DNA of 64,000 nucleotides from Bog-159 sp963785255 (GCA_963785255.1 CAWAUR010000002.1:62001-126000), one strand, 5' to 3'. Shown: positions 50,986 to 60,423, counted from the first letter of the stretch. Notes: generated from the sequence alone by a model not told the origin. Program-made: numbers and translations.

Positions 50986-51205
50986 CTGGCTGCTTCCTCC
51001 ATTCGGACTGTCAACCACATGATATCACGCGTGCCAGGCGCGCGTTGCGCGCGGAGTTAGGGGCTAGGGAGTGGGGGCTGGGGCCAGCGGCGATACTCGC
51101 TTCGCGGCGCCCTTTCAAAAGTGGCCATTCGGCCCAAAGAAATAGTTGACGCCGGACACGGCCCGTTGGCTGGACTTTCGGCTCGAATTAATCGACGATA
51201 GAGGC

Positions 51206-51490
51206 ATGGAGATTCAGTTCACTATCCAAGTCCTAAAAGAGGGAAGGACGTTTGTGGCGCACACTCCCGAGTTGGATTTGTCCTCGTGCGGCGGCACCAA
51301 AGAAAGGGCTGTGGAGAACCTGAGGGAGGCCGTCCGGCTGTTCCTGGAAGAGGCCGAGAGGATGGGCACTCTGGCACAGATCCTGGAGGAGGCGGGCTAC
51401 TTGAAACGCCGAAGCAGGTTGGAAGGCCCCAAGTTCATCGGCACCCTGATAGTTTCGCTGCCTCTGCCCGCGGCGCATGCCAAAGCTTAG
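51206..51490 (+). CDS. HicB-like antitoxin
   Basis: A 94 aa protein with the HicB partial RNase-H-like fold: FTIQVLKEGRTFVAHTPELD, LSSCGGTKERAVENLREAVR, LFLEEAERMG. No separate C-terminal DNA-binding domain is obvious, so it belongs to the short HicB group. Its 3' end overlaps the hicA remnant by 14 bases. The antitoxin outliving a dead toxin is a common end point of toxin-antitoxin decay. Confidence 0.82.
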   Translation: MEIQFTIQVLKEGRTFVAHTPELDLSSCGGTKERAVENLREAVRLFLEEAERMGTLAQILEEAGYLKRRSRLEGPKFIGTLIVSLPLPAAHAKA

Positions 51491-51704
51491 TCCGATATCT
51501 TACAAACGATAGGCGAAGGTCTTTACCGCGGACGGCTTCCGTTGCGTTCGCGAAGAAGGCGACCATATGGTTTTCACCAAGACGGGCGTGGCCAGGCCCG
51601 TGGTCATCCCCAAGTACGCCTCCGTGCCGGTGTTCATCATCAAGAACAACCTGCGCACCAGTGGCATGAGCCGGGACCGGTATTTCGAGTTACTGGGTCG
51701 GTAA
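51477..51704 (+). pseudogene. HicA-like toxin gene inactivated by an in-frame TAG
   Basis: From ATG 51477 the frame reads MPKLSPISYKR, then TAG at 51510-51512, then AKVFTADGFRCVREEGDHMV and the HicA-typical HMVFTKTGVARPVVIPKY and LRTSGMSRDRYFELLG to a stop at 51704. One T-to-A change from TTG (Leu) explains the stop. All other HicA features, including the catalytic histidine in GDHMVF, remain, so the inactivation looks recent. Reinitiation at the ATG in GDHM would give only a 45-residue piece. Confidence 0.8.
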
Positions 51705-51744
51705 CCGCCAGGCAGTTTATCGGTTGAAGGCAGGCAGGGACGAT

Positions 51745-52164
51745 CTACATGTGATACAGCATCAGGTAGACAACCACGCCGGTGACACTGACGTAGAGCC
51801 AGATCGGCAGGGTCCAGCGGGCGATCTGGCGATGCTTGTCGAAGCGGGACGAGAGGCCGCGATTGAGGGTGATGATCGCGAGCACGGGTACTGTGAGCGC
51901 CAGCGCGGTGTGGCTGGTGAGGATGCTGAAGTACACGGCGCGGATCGCTCCGGTTTTGAGGAAGTGCATGGACTTGGCGCCCACTTGCACGTGATAAGCG
52001 ATGTAGCAGATCAGAAATAGCGACGAGGTGACGAAAGCGGCGATCATCACTTTGCGATGCGTTTGAATGCGCTTGCGGCGGATCAGGATGTAGCCGCAAA
52101 CCAGCAGCACGGCCGCCAAGGCGTTGAGCGCGGCGTTCACCGAGGGCAGATCATGAACGGACAT
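51745..52164 (-). CDS. DUF420 family membrane protein
   Basis: A 139 aa protein with four membrane helices: ALNALAAVLLVCGYILI, MIAAFVTSSLFLICYIAYHV, SHTALALTVPVLAIITL and LPIWLYVSVTGVVVYLML. Conserved histidines in HRKVM and SHTALA fit DUF420, a family linked to cytochrome oxidase assembly (CtaM/YozB-like). Its ATG overlaps the SCO1 gene by 14 bases, making it the last gene of the assembly operon. Confidence 0.85.
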   Translation of the reverse strand: MSVHDLPSVNAALNALAAVLLVCGYILIRRKRIQTHRKVMIAAFVTSSLFLICYIAYHVQVGAKSMHFLKTGAIRAVYFSILTSHTALALTVPVLAIITLNRGLSSRFDKHRQIARWTLPIWLYVSVTGVVVYLMLYHM

Positions 52165-52726
52165 CGGATTCCTTTTCGAGCGCGTGGATGTCGTGCAGCA
52201 GGTGCGGGATGGCGCCATCTTCGCTCGCGGGATTGTAGAATCCGCGCACGCGGCTGTGGCGGTCGATCAGGACGAAGCGGGTGCTGTGGGTCAGGCTGCC
52301 ATCCACGTCGCCGAGTTTGAAGCCGTTGCGGCAAAGGTCGTGGAGGGCGGTCTGGGCGCCGGTGAGGAAGAACCAGCGGCCGGGTTCCGCGCGATACCGT
52401 TGGGCGTAGGCGGCGAGGGTTTGGGGCGTATCGTTTTTCGGATCGACGGTGATGGAAACCAGCTTCACGTCGGGCATGGATGCGACGGCCGATTGCACGC
52501 CGCGCATTTGGGAGCTCATGCGCGGGCAGGGGCCGGGGCACGTGGTGTAGATGAAATCCGCCACCCAGATGTCGCCCGCCAGCGATTTGCTGTCGAAGGG
52601 TTGGCCGGATTGGGCCGTGAGTTGGAAGGCGGGGATCTGCCAGTAGACGGGCAGGGGCGGAGTTTGGCGGCAGGATGCGAGTATGGCGAGGAAGAGCAGG
52701 GCCAGGAGGTGGGGGGGGCGAGTCAC
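52151..52726 (-). CDS. SCO1/SenC family copper chaperone lipoprotein
   Basis: A 191 aa exported thioredoxin-fold protein for loading copper into cytochrome oxidase CuA. A lipoprotein signal (LLALLFLAILASC) is followed by FQLTAQSGQPFDSKSLAG, the copper motif YTTCPGPCPRM (CxxxC) and the distant histidine in LTHSTRFVLIDRHSRVRG. The GTG start at 52726 overlaps the ABC permease stop (GTGA). Part of the ctaB - ABC - SCO - DUF420 series. Confidence 0.88.
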   Translation of the reverse strand: MTRPPHLLALLFLAILASCRQTPPLPVYWQIPAFQLTAQSGQPFDSKSLAGDIWVADFIYTTCPGPCPRMSSQMRGVQSAVASMPDVKLVSITVDPKNDTPQTLAAYAQRYRAEPGRWFFLTGAQTALHDLCRNGFKLGDVDGSLTHSTRFVLIDRHSRVRGFYNPASEDGAIPHLLHDIHALEKESDVRS

Positions 52727-53463
52727 GCGTTGCTCACCAGGGATCTTCTGTTCGCGACCATTCCAGACGCCAGCAGCAGAACCACTCCGAAACACGCGGT
52801 TACCAGCAAACTTACTCCGATGCCCGGCGCTCCGGAACTTAGTTTCAGCAAGCCGTTGAGCAGAGAGATCGAATAAGTCAGCGGATTCACCCACATCACG
52901 CCTTTGATCCAGCCATGCGCGGTGGCCATCGGAAACAGCGATCCGGAAACCATCCACATGGGGACCAGCAGCAGGTTCATGATGGCGTGGAAGCCGGCGG
53001 TGGAAGTCATTTGCCAGGCGATCACGAAGCCCAGGCCGGTGAGCGTGAACGAAACCAGGAAGACGGCTCCGACGAGCCACAACACGTCGGTGAAGCCAAT
53101 GGAGACTTTGGCCAGCGGCGCGAAGGCCAGAAAAATGAGGCCTTGAATCCAGGCCAGCGTGGCCGAGCCCAAGATCTTGCCGAGCACCATGCTGGTGCGG
53201 GACGCCGGCGAAACCAGCATGGAAAGCAGGAAACCTTCGCGACGATCTTCGATGATGGAAATCGTTGAAAAAATCGCCGAAAACAGCACGGTCAGCACCA
53301 GCGCCCCAGCGAAGAAGCGGCCCAGGTCGCCGGAGCCGGAGCCGATCAACAGCCAGAATACCAGCGGCGACGCCACCACGCCCAGAATGCGGCTCTTCTG
53401 CCGCCAGAAGCGCACTAATTCACGCTGCCACAGCGTAATTACAGGCAACCAGAAGTTACTCAA
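52723..53463 (-). CDS. ABC-2 type transporter permease
   Basis: A 246 aa protein with six hydrophobic segments (VVASPLVFWLLIGSGSGDLG, FFAGALVLTVLFSAIFSTIS, WLVGAVFLVSFTLTGLGF, VPMWMVSGSLFPM) typical of ABC-2 permeases. It pairs with the ATPase at 53456, overlapping by eight bases. In this position, between ctaB and SCO1, such exporters are thought to help cytochrome oxidase maturation, but the substrate is unknown. Confidence 0.88.
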   Translation of the reverse strand: MSNFWLPVITLWQRELVRFWRQKSRILGVVASPLVFWLLIGSGSGDLGRFFAGALVLTVLFSAIFSTISIIEDRREGFLLSMLVSPASRTSMVLGKILGSATLAWIQGLIFLAFAPLAKVSIGFTDVLWLVGAVFLVSFTLTGLGFVIAWQMTSTAGFHAIMNLLLVPMWMVSGSLFPMATAHGWIKGVMWVNPLTYSISLLNGLLKLSSGAPGIGVSLLVTACFGVVLLLASGMVANRRSLVSNA

Positions 53464-54364
53464 TCATTGCTCCCGTCTCGTGCACAAATACATCTTCCAG
53501 CGTAGGCTTGTGCAGCCCCACCGAATCGATCACGCCAGGAAAAGCCTCCACCACTTCAGTGATGAAGCGATGGCCGTTAGCGATTTCGACGCGCAGCACG
53601 CCATCCATGACCACAGGCTTCAAGCCGAAGCGCGTCTCGATGCGGCGGCCTAAGTCGGCGGCGTCGACGGATTCGAGCACCACCACATCGCCGCCGATAC
53701 GCGATCGCAGTTGTGCAGGCGTGCCTTCGGTGACCACACGCCCCTGATGCAGCAGAGCCAGGCGATCGCAGCGGTCGGCTTCATCCAGAATATGCGTCGT
53801 CAGCAATATGGTAACGCCTTCGCGGCTGCGCAGTTCTTCCACGTACTGCCAAAGCTCGCGGCGCGCGCCGGGGTCGAGGCCAGTGGATGCTTCATCCATC
53901 AACAACACCACGGGACGATGCAGCAGGCCCTTGGCAATTTCGACGCGGCGCTTGAGTCCGCCGGAAAGCGTTTCCACCAGGTCGTTGCGGCGGTCGGCGA
54001 GCGACAGGCGCTCCATCACCTGTTGCATGCGGTCGCGCAGCTTGGCGCCGGAAAGGCCGTAAAGATGGCCCTGGGCGCGCAGATTCTCAGCCACGGTGAG
54101 GGCCTTGTCGAGGCTCTGCGTCTGGAACACCACGCCGATCGAACGGCGCACGGCGGAAGGCTCGCGCGCCACATCGTGACCGGCGATTTCGGCGCGGCCC
54201 TCGGTGGGCGCCATCATGGTGGAGAGAATGCGGAACAGGGTGGACTTTCCGCCTCCATTAGGCCCTAACAGGCCGAAGATCTCGCCGGCTTTCACTTCGA
54301 AGCTGACATTCGAAAGCGCCAGGCGCGATCCGTACCGATGACTCAGATTTTCGGCAAGAATCAC
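53456..54364 (-). CDS. ABC transporter ATP-binding protein
   Basis: A 302 aa ATPase: Walker A GLLGPNGGGKSTLF, Q-loop GVVFQTQSLDKALTVAEN, signature ETLSGGLKRRVEIAKGLL and Walker B PVVLLMDEASTGLDPGARRE, plus the H-loop TILLTTHILDEADR. The C-terminal 80 residues form an extra domain like that of drug/multisubunit exporters. Note GGGKST in Walker A instead of the commoner SGKST; this still fits the consensus. Overlaps ctaB (ATGA) and the permease gene. Confidence 0.92.
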   Translation of the reverse strand: MILAENLSHRYGSRLALSNVSFEVKAGEIFGLLGPNGGGKSTLFRILSTMMAPTEGRAEIAGHDVAREPSAVRRSIGVVFQTQSLDKALTVAENLRAQGHLYGLSGAKLRDRMQQVMERLSLADRRNDLVETLSGGLKRRVEIAKGLLHRPVVLLMDEASTGLDPGARRELWQYVEELRSREGVTILLTTHILDEADRCDRLALLHQGRVVTEGTPAQLRSRIGGDVVVLESVDAADLGRRIETRFGLKPVVMDGVLRVEIANGHRFITEVVEAFPGVIDSVGLHKPTLEDVFVHETGAMIE

Positions 54365-55236
54365 AATCCAGGTCTATCCAACAGCATCAGCCCGTAGATT
54401 AGCGGAAGGTAGAAAACGGAAACCATCAGGACATTACGGGCACGCAAAATGGTGCGGTCGAGCGCGACGCGCACTCCCGAGTAGAGGAAGTAGAGGCCGA
54501 GTAACAGCGCACCTATCAGATAGATGCGCCCGGACATACCCAGGATGCTCGGCACCAGGCTGACGGGAATGAGTGCCAGGCCATAGAGCACGATCTGGCG
54601 CGCAGTGGAGCGGCCGTCGGGCTCGACCACGGGAAGCATGCGGATGCCGGCGCGCGCGTAATCGTCGCGGTACATCCAGGCGATCGAGTAGAAATGCGGG
54701 AACTGCCACAGAAAGAGAATCGCGAACAGCACCCAGGATTCGTTGGTGAGGGAGCCATGCGCGGCGGCGAAGCCGATCATGGGCGGCATGGCGCCGGGAA
54801 ATGCGCCGATAGTGGTGGAGATCCAGGAGCGGCTTTTGAGCGGCGTGTAAAGGAACAGATAGCTGAGCAGCGTGAACAGGCCGAGCAGGGCGGCCAGCAG
54901 ATTCACGAAGAGCCACAGATCGACGAAACCGGCTACCGACAGCGCGATGCCGAAGCCCAGCGCGCGCGGCGCCGTGACGCGGCCGGCGGGGATGGGACGA
55001 TCGGAGGTGCGCCGCATGTGGCGATCGGCGTCGCGTTCGTACCACTGGTTAAGGGCGGCCGTCCCGGAGGCGATGAGGCCGGTGCCCAGGATGGTGTTGA
55101 ATAATCCGCACCACTCGATGGCGGCAAGCAACTCGCGCCACGTGCCGGTCTTCAGGCCGAAATAGTAGCCGATGCCGGTGCTCATCAGGATGAGCCAGGT
55201 GATGCGCGGTTTGGTGAGCTCGATATAGTCTTTCAT
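54361..55236 (-). CDS. ctaB: Heme o synthase (protoheme IX farnesyltransferase)
   Basis: A 291 aa UbiA-type prenyltransferase that attaches a farnesyl group to heme b for heme-copper oxidases. Start MKDYIELTKPRITWLILMST; first aspartate-rich motif NQWYERDADRHMRRTSDRPI; PPMIGFAAAHGSL; second motif YSIAWMYRDDYARAGIRMLP. About eight hydrophobic segments. ATG at 55236 preceded by GAGG. Leads the downstream oxidase-assembly genes and follows the bc-complex genes on the same strand. Confidence 0.92.
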   Translation of the reverse strand: MKDYIELTKPRITWLILMSTGIGYYFGLKTGTWRELLAAIEWCGLFNTILGTGLIASGTAALNQWYERDADRHMRRTSDRPIPAGRVTAPRALGFGIALSVAGFVDLWLFVNLLAALLGLFTLLSYLFLYTPLKSRSWISTTIGAFPGAMPPMIGFAAAHGSLTNESWVLFAILFLWQFPHFYSIAWMYRDDYARAGIRMLPVVEPDGRSTARQIVLYGLALIPVSLVPSILGMSGRIYLIGALLLGLYFLYSGVRVALDRTILRARNVLMVSVFYLPLIYGLMLLDRPGL

Positions 55237-55256
55237 TTGCCTCGTGAGCACGCAAA

Positions 55257-55535
55257 CTAGCCCTCGGGACCGTTGGGCGGCTTGGGCCTGACGGACCCCT
55301 CCGCCCAACCGATCAGACCGTTCAGCTTGTCGCCGATTTCGGCCATGGTTTGCTCAAGATGAGCCATCCGGCGCTCCGATACCACAATCAACTCGCTGTG
55401 CTCCTTGAGCAGCGCCGACTGCCGACGCTCGATTTCGCCAATCACGATCAGGGTTTCCTCCATGCCGTGGCGCGCTTCTTCCAGCCGCCGGATGCGGCGT
55501 TCGTGATCGAGTTGAACTGGATCGTTGGGAGCCAT
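55257..55535 (-). CDS. Small coiled-coil hypothetical protein
   Basis: A 92 aa protein dominated by a charged coiled coil (HERRIRRLEEARHGMEETLI, SERRMAHLEQTMAEIGDKLN) with short disordered ends. No family recognised. It lies 20 bases ahead of ctaB on the same strand, between the bc-complex block and the oxidase-assembly genes, so it may be co-transcribed. Confidence 0.7.
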   Translation of the reverse strand: MAPNDPVQLDHERRIRRLEEARHGMEETLIVIGEIERRQSALLKEHSELIVVSERRMAHLEQTMAEIGDKLNGLIGWAEGSVRPKPPNGPEG

Positions 55536-55570
55536 ATTGCAAGCGGGGCGGCCCGCCCGCCCAACTCCCG

Positions 55571-56269
55571 TTACTTCTTATACGTAAAATCGATGGTCTT
55601 GCTATCGTTCGCGCCTACCGTGATCTGTTGATCCATTGTGCCATAAGTTTCATGCCAGGCTTCCAGCGTGTAGGTACCCGCGGGCAGATTTTTTATTGTA
55701 AACGTACCGTCCTCTCCTGTCACGGCGAAAAACGGATCGTGGATTACGGCGATGTATGCGCGCATCCAGGGATGCACGTTGCATTTAACGGGAATGGCCA
55801 CTTCCTCGCGCGGGAAGCTCTTGGTTTTGGTATCGCCCTTGGGAGGCTGCGACTCGTTCCATTCCTGGTTGATCTTGGGCAGCGGATGGATGTTGTGGTT
55901 GGTGGGATCGTCGTTCTTGATGTCGATGGGCTGGTTGGTCATCACGGCCAGAACGTGCGGCTTGTACATGCAGCCCTGCTGCTCGATCTCGGCGTGCGCC
56001 GTGGGCACGGGCCATGCCTTATTAGGCAGCCCGGACTTGATCCACACCAAGGTGTAGCGCAACGTGCCGTTACTATTGACAACGGCCGTCTCGGTCTTCT
56101 GCGGCGTGGGATGGGCTCGCTGGCAGGCCGGGTTCGCCGACATGTCGATGTTTCTCACCACGGGCTTCGGGCCGGAATAGACTACCTTTCCCGTGACCGT
56201 AGCGGCATTGGACTGAGTGGCCATGAGCAGAGCGAAAACGGCTCCGCAAGGGGTTAACAGACTCTTCAT
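55571..56269 (-). CDS. Exported cupredoxin-like / carboxypeptidase-regulatory-like protein
   Basis: A 232 aa protein with a signal peptide (CGAVFALLMATQSNAA). A plastocyanin-like copper site is suggested by NHNIHPLP, then KCNVHPWMRAYIAV (Cys-x-x-His-x-x-Met). The last 60 residues are a carboxypeptidase-regulatory-like beta domain (GEDGTFTIKNLPAGTYTLEA). An AGGAGC box lies 9 bases ahead of the ATG. It follows the multi-heme cytochrome gene and could pass electrons or deliver copper in the respiratory chain; that role is inferred from position and the copper motif. Confidence 0.8.
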   Translation of the reverse strand: MKSLLTPCGAVFALLMATQSNAATVTGKVVYSGPKPVVRNIDMSANPACQRAHPTPQKTETAVVNSNGTLRYTLVWIKSGLPNKAWPVPTAHAEIEQQGCMYKPHVLAVMTNQPIDIKNDDPTNHNIHPLPKINQEWNESQPPKGDTKTKSFPREEVAIPVKCNVHPWMRAYIAVIHDPFFAVTGEDGTFTIKNLPAGTYTLEAWHETYGTMDQQITVGANDSKTIDFTYKK

Positions 56270-56285
56270 TAAATAGCTCCTTTTT

Positions 56286-56376
56286 AAAGTGGTGGTGGGT
56301 TGTGGGTGGCGGGTGGTAGGGTCCGCGTCCTACCGCGCTGCCCGGCCAACCACCCCCCATCACCTACCACCTACAA
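56286..56376. repeat. Inverted repeat of GGTGGTGGGT type
   Basis: GTGGTGGGTTGTGGGTGGCG on the left pairs imperfectly with CATCACCTACCACCTACAAC on the right. It lies between the cupredoxin-like gene and the cytochrome c gene. A related GTGGTGGGTCGTGGGT is at 12178. It may end or slow the upstream transcript. Confidence 0.65.
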
Positions 56377-56379
56377 CCC

Positions 56380-59300
56380 TCATTGTGCACCGGCGCTGGC
56401 CCGCAGGCGAGTCAACTCTTCCGGCGTAAACTGGAACATGTATCGTACCAATAATTGTGCGTGGTCCTTATTATAGCCGTTGAAACTGGCCGGCGTGGGA
56501 CCCGCGAAGACCATGCGGTCGCCGTCCGCTTTGAACAAATCGGAAGGCATAGCGGTGCCCGGACTCATCATGGCCGGGTCCAGCATCCAACGGCGCGCCC
56601 AGCCGGGCTTCAAACGCTCTTTCGCCAACAGGAAATTCGGCGCGGTGGCGTGCGCGTCGTGCTTCGGATCGCCGGTGGCATGGCACTTCAGACACGGCGC
56701 GCCTTCGCTCGAGAACAACTGCCGCGCCATGGTGCGCTCCTGATCGGAAAGCGGTTCGAGCTTGTCGGCGATGTAAGGCGACGCCTGCGACGACATAGCC
56801 GCGAAAAATCGCACCAGCTTTTGAATCTCGTCATCGGAGAAATAGAACGTGGGCATGCGCGCGTGCAGATAGCGGCGTACACCATCGCGATCCATATCCT
56901 TGGGATCGTCGGTCATGGACGGATTGCTCAGGAAGCGCATTAACCACTCGGGATTCACGCGCGCGCCTTCGCCGATCAAGGTCGGCGGCAACTGATCCTT
57001 CCAATCGGGATCCTGGTAACGGGGCAGCGTCATCAAGACGGTGGTCTGGCCCACATGGACCTTGTGGCATCCCATGCAATTATATTTGCGAACCACCCAC
57101 CAGCCTTCGATAATATCGCGGCGCTGATCGCCCGGATTGTAGAAATAGCGCGGCGGAATGCTGGGATCGACGGAGCCGATCAGGAAGGTGGTGAGCTGAT
57201 CGATTTCCGGCTTCGTCAAATTGAAATTGGGCATCTTCAGCCGGTCGAGCTTGGCTTTTTCCTTGCCTTGATCGTAGACCGCGGGATTGATGAGCTTGTG
57301 CTCGAAGAAGCCTTTGTGCGTGTACCAGCCTTGGCGTTCGGCTTCGTGGCCGAGCAGCGCGAAATCCAGACGCTCAATAGGTTTTGAGCCTTCCTTAGTC
57401 AGCTCGGTGCCGATGCGTTGTTCTTCCTCGAGCCCCGAGATTTCATGGCAGCCCGCGCAGCCGTAGAAACGCACCAGGAACCGGCCGCGTTCTTTCAGGC
57501 TGGGATCGTCCATATAGTCGGCGTTGGCGTAAGTGACTCCGTCGTGCTTGCGGGTTTCCAGATAGCTGGCGATATCGCGCGCTTCGTCTTCGGTAAGACG
57601 CAAGCTGGGCATGGGAGTCATCTGCATCACGATTAATTGATGGCCGTCGTTGGGGCACTTATCGTGTTCCAGATCGAAAACGAACGGCTTGCCGGCGCGC
57701 GTGTAGTCGGCTTCGGTGATATCTTTCTTTTCGAACGGACAGTAGGGCAAGGTACGCTGGCGCGGATTGTGTACCCAGCGCACCAGGTAATCGTAGTTAT
57801 CTTTTTCGCCCACGCGGCTGAGATTGGCGGCGAAAGTCCCACCCTGCTTTTCATCGCCTTCGCCCATCGAATGGCAGGCCATGCAGCCGCGCGTTTCGAA
57901 CGCCTCTTTGCCCTTCTCGGGATCGCCGGGCGCCTGATGCGCCAAATCGCCGGTCACGCCCGACTGCCAGATAAATGCGGAGATGGCGCGAATTTCGCCA
58001 TCGTCCAGACGGAAGGTGGGCATCTTGGTGCCGGGACGCCAGGCATGCGGATCTTTCAGCCACACCGGAATCCATTCCTTGTGCATCTTCATGCGCACTT
58101 CTTTCAGGCTGGGCCCGACCTTCTTGATTTCGCGCACCAGGCTGCGGGCGCGGTCGTCATCCTGCTCCATCTTGGCGTCCAGAATGCTGATGCGCACCTT
58201 TAAGTCGTTGGCGTGTTGATAAAGCTTCTGCGCTTCGTCGTTATCGGGAGTGTTATCGCCCTTCGTGGTGGTAAAGCCGATTTCGCGCGTCCATTCGGCT
58301 TTCTGCTGCGTGAGTTGGCGGATATCCTGATTGACGGCGGATAACTCGTCGGGATCGCGGTCGAAGCCCTCATAGCGATGGCAGGCCATGCAGCCGCGCA
58401 GGCGGAAGATTTCCCGGCCGGCATCCAGCGTAGGCGCCATTTCGGTGACGATTTCCTGCGAGTGGCATTGCTGGCAGCCGGCTTCCAGGTTTTCCTTGGC
58501 ATGCAGCGGCCACAGCCAATGTTCGTTGTAACCATGCGCCTTCTCCACGCTGGTCAATGCCGCGCCATTGCCGCCGTGGCAAGGCGTGCAGCCGAACTTC
58601 TCCGGATCGTGGACCTTCAGCAGTTCGCGGGTGGGATGGCTGATGAAGACGTCGGTCTTCTCCGGCGGCGTGAATGAGGCTTGCGTCAGCGTGACCGGCT
58701 CGCGAATTCCTAAGTGGCAGGATTCGCATCGGTCGACTAAGTCGACGTCCTTCACATGGATCTGGCGGATGGCGACGTCGAAGGTGGCCATCTTGTTGCG
58801 CAAGCCATTCAGGGTATCGGCGCTGACATCGGAGATACGATCGGTAAGATACTTATCGCGTTTGGCGCGCAGTTCGGTGGCCGGCTTCATCATGTCGACG
58901 CGCTTCTGCAGGAGTGTGGATTTCTCGTTTTTCCAATCCTGTAGTTGTTTGTCCATGTCGAAGAAGGTCATCTGCCGCGATTTGGTACCGCCGTCCGGCG
59001 TGGGCAGCTTCACCGTGTGGACTTCCTTCTGCAGCTCTTCGATCTCCTTGCGCATGGATTCCTTGCTGGATGCGCTCTTGGAGATTTCGATCTGATAGGT
59101 GATGGCGCCGACGTGCCCGCGAACTTCCTGGAACGGTTCATTCAACGCCAGAGCCAGCGGCACGATCTCGCCAACCCGGCGATCGATTTCGGCCACTTGC
59201 GGGATCACGGCTTTCTCGGCGGCCCGCATCTGCCGGTCGAGGTCTTGATATTCCGGCTGCGATTTGATTGTCTGTTCGGACGCCACTTCGTTGGGCAAGG

Positions 59301-59481
59301 TCTGTTTTAAGAATCGGGAATAGACCTTTTCGAAACGCGCTTGATAACCCTTCCAGGGACGTGTGCCATAGACTTCGTCGTACAAGCCCCAACCGAGGGA
59401 AAGCAACAACAGCGCCGCGGATATAAACAACGGCTTACTCAGGGATGAATGGACGACGGGGTCTTTTTCTTGGTCGCTCAT
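56380..59481 (-). CDS. Eight-heme membrane-anchored cytochrome c of the Rieske/cytochrome b complex
   Basis: A 1033 aa periplasmic multi-heme protein held by one N-terminal helix (LFISAALLLLSLGWGLYDEV). It has eight CxxCH heme sites between about residues 250 and 930: CESCH, CTPCH, CQQCH, CMACH, CMACH, CAGCH, CMGCH and CLKCH. A helical coiled region lies at about 60-230 and another between the fourth and fifth sites. C-terminal cytochrome c domains carry WLMRFLSNPSMTDDPKDMDR and ARMPTFYFSDDEIQKL. Its ATG overlaps the cytochrome b C-terminal gene (ATGA), so it most likely takes the place of cytochrome c1 or an added electron exit. Exact family not known to me. Confidence 0.9.
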   Translation of the reverse strand: MSDQEKDPVVHSSLSKPLFISAALLLLSLGWGLYDEVYGTRPWKGYQARFEKVYSRFLKQTLPNEVASEQTIKSQPEYQDLDRQMRAAEKAVIPQVAEIDRRVGEIVPLALALNEPFQEVRGHVGAITYQIEISKSASSKESMRKEIEELQKEVHTVKLPTPDGGTKSRQMTFFDMDKQLQDWKNEKSTLLQKRVDMMKPATELRAKRDKYLTDRISDVSADTLNGLRNKMATFDVAIRQIHVKDVDLVDRCESCHLGIREPVTLTQASFTPPEKTDVFISHPTRELLKVHDPEKFGCTPCHGGNGAALTSVEKAHGYNEHWLWPLHAKENLEAGCQQCHSQEIVTEMAPTLDAGREIFRLRGCMACHRYEGFDRDPDELSAVNQDIRQLTQQKAEWTREIGFTTTKGDNTPDNDEAQKLYQHANDLKVRISILDAKMEQDDDRARSLVREIKKVGPSLKEVRMKMHKEWIPVWLKDPHAWRPGTKMPTFRLDDGEIRAISAFIWQSGVTGDLAHQAPGDPEKGKEAFETRGCMACHSMGEGDEKQGGTFAANLSRVGEKDNYDYLVRWVHNPRQRTLPYCPFEKKDITEADYTRAGKPFVFDLEHDKCPNDGHQLIVMQMTPMPSLRLTEDEARDIASYLETRKHDGVTYANADYMDDPSLKERGRFLVRFYGCAGCHEISGLEEEQRIGTELTKEGSKPIERLDFALLGHEAERQGWYTHKGFFEHKLINPAVYDQGKEKAKLDRLKMPNFNLTKPEIDQLTTFLIGSVDPSIPPRYFYNPGDQRRDIIEGWWVVRKYNCMGCHKVHVGQTTVLMTLPRYQDPDWKDQLPPTLIGEGARVNPEWLMRFLSNPSMTDDPKDMDRDGVRRYLHARMPTFYFSDDEIQKLVRFFAAMSSQASPYIADKLEPLSDQERTMARQLFSSEGAPCLKCHATGDPKHDAHATAPNFLLAKERLKPGWARRWMLDPAMMSPGTAMPSDLFKADGDRMVFAGPTPASFNGYNKDHAQLLVRYMFQFTPEELTRLRASAGAQ

Positions 59482-60413
59482 ATATTAAACCAGGGAGTAA
59501 TCCAAACGTACTTAATGCGAAATACCAGGCGCAATAACATCTTCACGGGCAGCAATAACATGAGGATCAGGAAGACCTGCATGATGGAGTATTGCAGCAG
59601 GCTCATGCGCGCGAAGATTTTTCTGTTAAAGGGCGTGCGGGTGATAAGTTTATGCATGCCGATCCAGGCACCCACGAAATAGATACCCACCACGATGGCG
59701 CCGAAAATTGCCTTAGCGGTGCGGCCCGTGATACCGAAGATATCGGGCAAATCGCGATTCACCTCGAAGATCAGGCGGTTATGATCCCATGTGACGCCGG
59801 GCCAGAACCACATCCATCCAGGGCCTCGAATAATCGTGCCGATGATGATCATACTGACCCACAGCACGATGAAGCCGAAGATAAACGTGAGAATCGAAAA
59901 CTTACGCTGCTTGAACGTGTAATAGCCGTTGCCCAGCGGATTGGCGTCTATATAAGGAATCACCATCAGGCCTATGATGATGAGGCTCGGAAAGACTACG
60001 CCTGCCATCCAGGGATCGAAATAGACGAGCATCTCCTGCAGGCCCAGGAAGTACCAGGGCGCTTTGGCCGGATTCATGGTCAGCGTAGGATTGGCGGGTT
60101 CTTCGAGCGGCGCATTCAATGTGATCGACCAAACCATCAGGATGATGGTGACGATGATGGCGGCCAGAAACTCGATGCGCAGCAGATACGGCCAGACGTG
60201 CACCTCCCGCACCCAACCGGGTTTCCATGGCTGCGTCTTACGATGATGCGTCTTGGCGAGCGCCGGATCGGCCTCAAGCTGGGCAATCAGGCGGTCGTTG
60301 GCGAACGCCTGCCGCAGCCCGTACCAGGTATAGAAGGGCACCACGAAAAGCAGCAGCACGATGGGAACGTTGTCCGGCGTGCTGAAGATTGTCCATAGTT
60401 GATGAAAATCCAT
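59478..60413 (-). CDS. Cytochrome b, C-terminal subunit (b6 subunit IV-like)
   Basis: A 311 aa membrane protein. The Qo-site region NPAKAPWYFLGLQEMLVYFD is the classic PEWY-area of subunit IV-type proteins (here APWYF). About six to seven hydrophobic segments are present, more than the three of plant subunit IV, including an N-terminal extension with VPIVLLLFVVPFYTWYGLRQ and extra C-terminal helices. ATG at 60413. Together with the upstream gene it forms the split cytochrome b. Confidence 0.88.
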   Translation of the reverse strand: MDFHQLWTIFSTPDNVPIVLLLFVVPFYTWYGLRQAFANDRLIAQLEADPALAKTHHRKTQPWKPGWVREVHVWPYLLRIEFLAAIIVTIILMVWSITLNAPLEEPANPTLTMNPAKAPWYFLGLQEMLVYFDPWMAGVVFPSLIIIGLMVIPYIDANPLGNGYYTFKQRKFSILTFIFGFIVLWVSMIIIGTIIRGPGWMWFWPGVTWDHNRLIFEVNRDLPDIFGITGRTAKAIFGAIVVGIYFVGAWIGMHKLITRTPFNRKIFARMSLLQYSIMQVFLILMLLLPVKMLLRLVFRIKYVWITPWFNI

Positions 60414-60423
60414 GTGACCCCCA

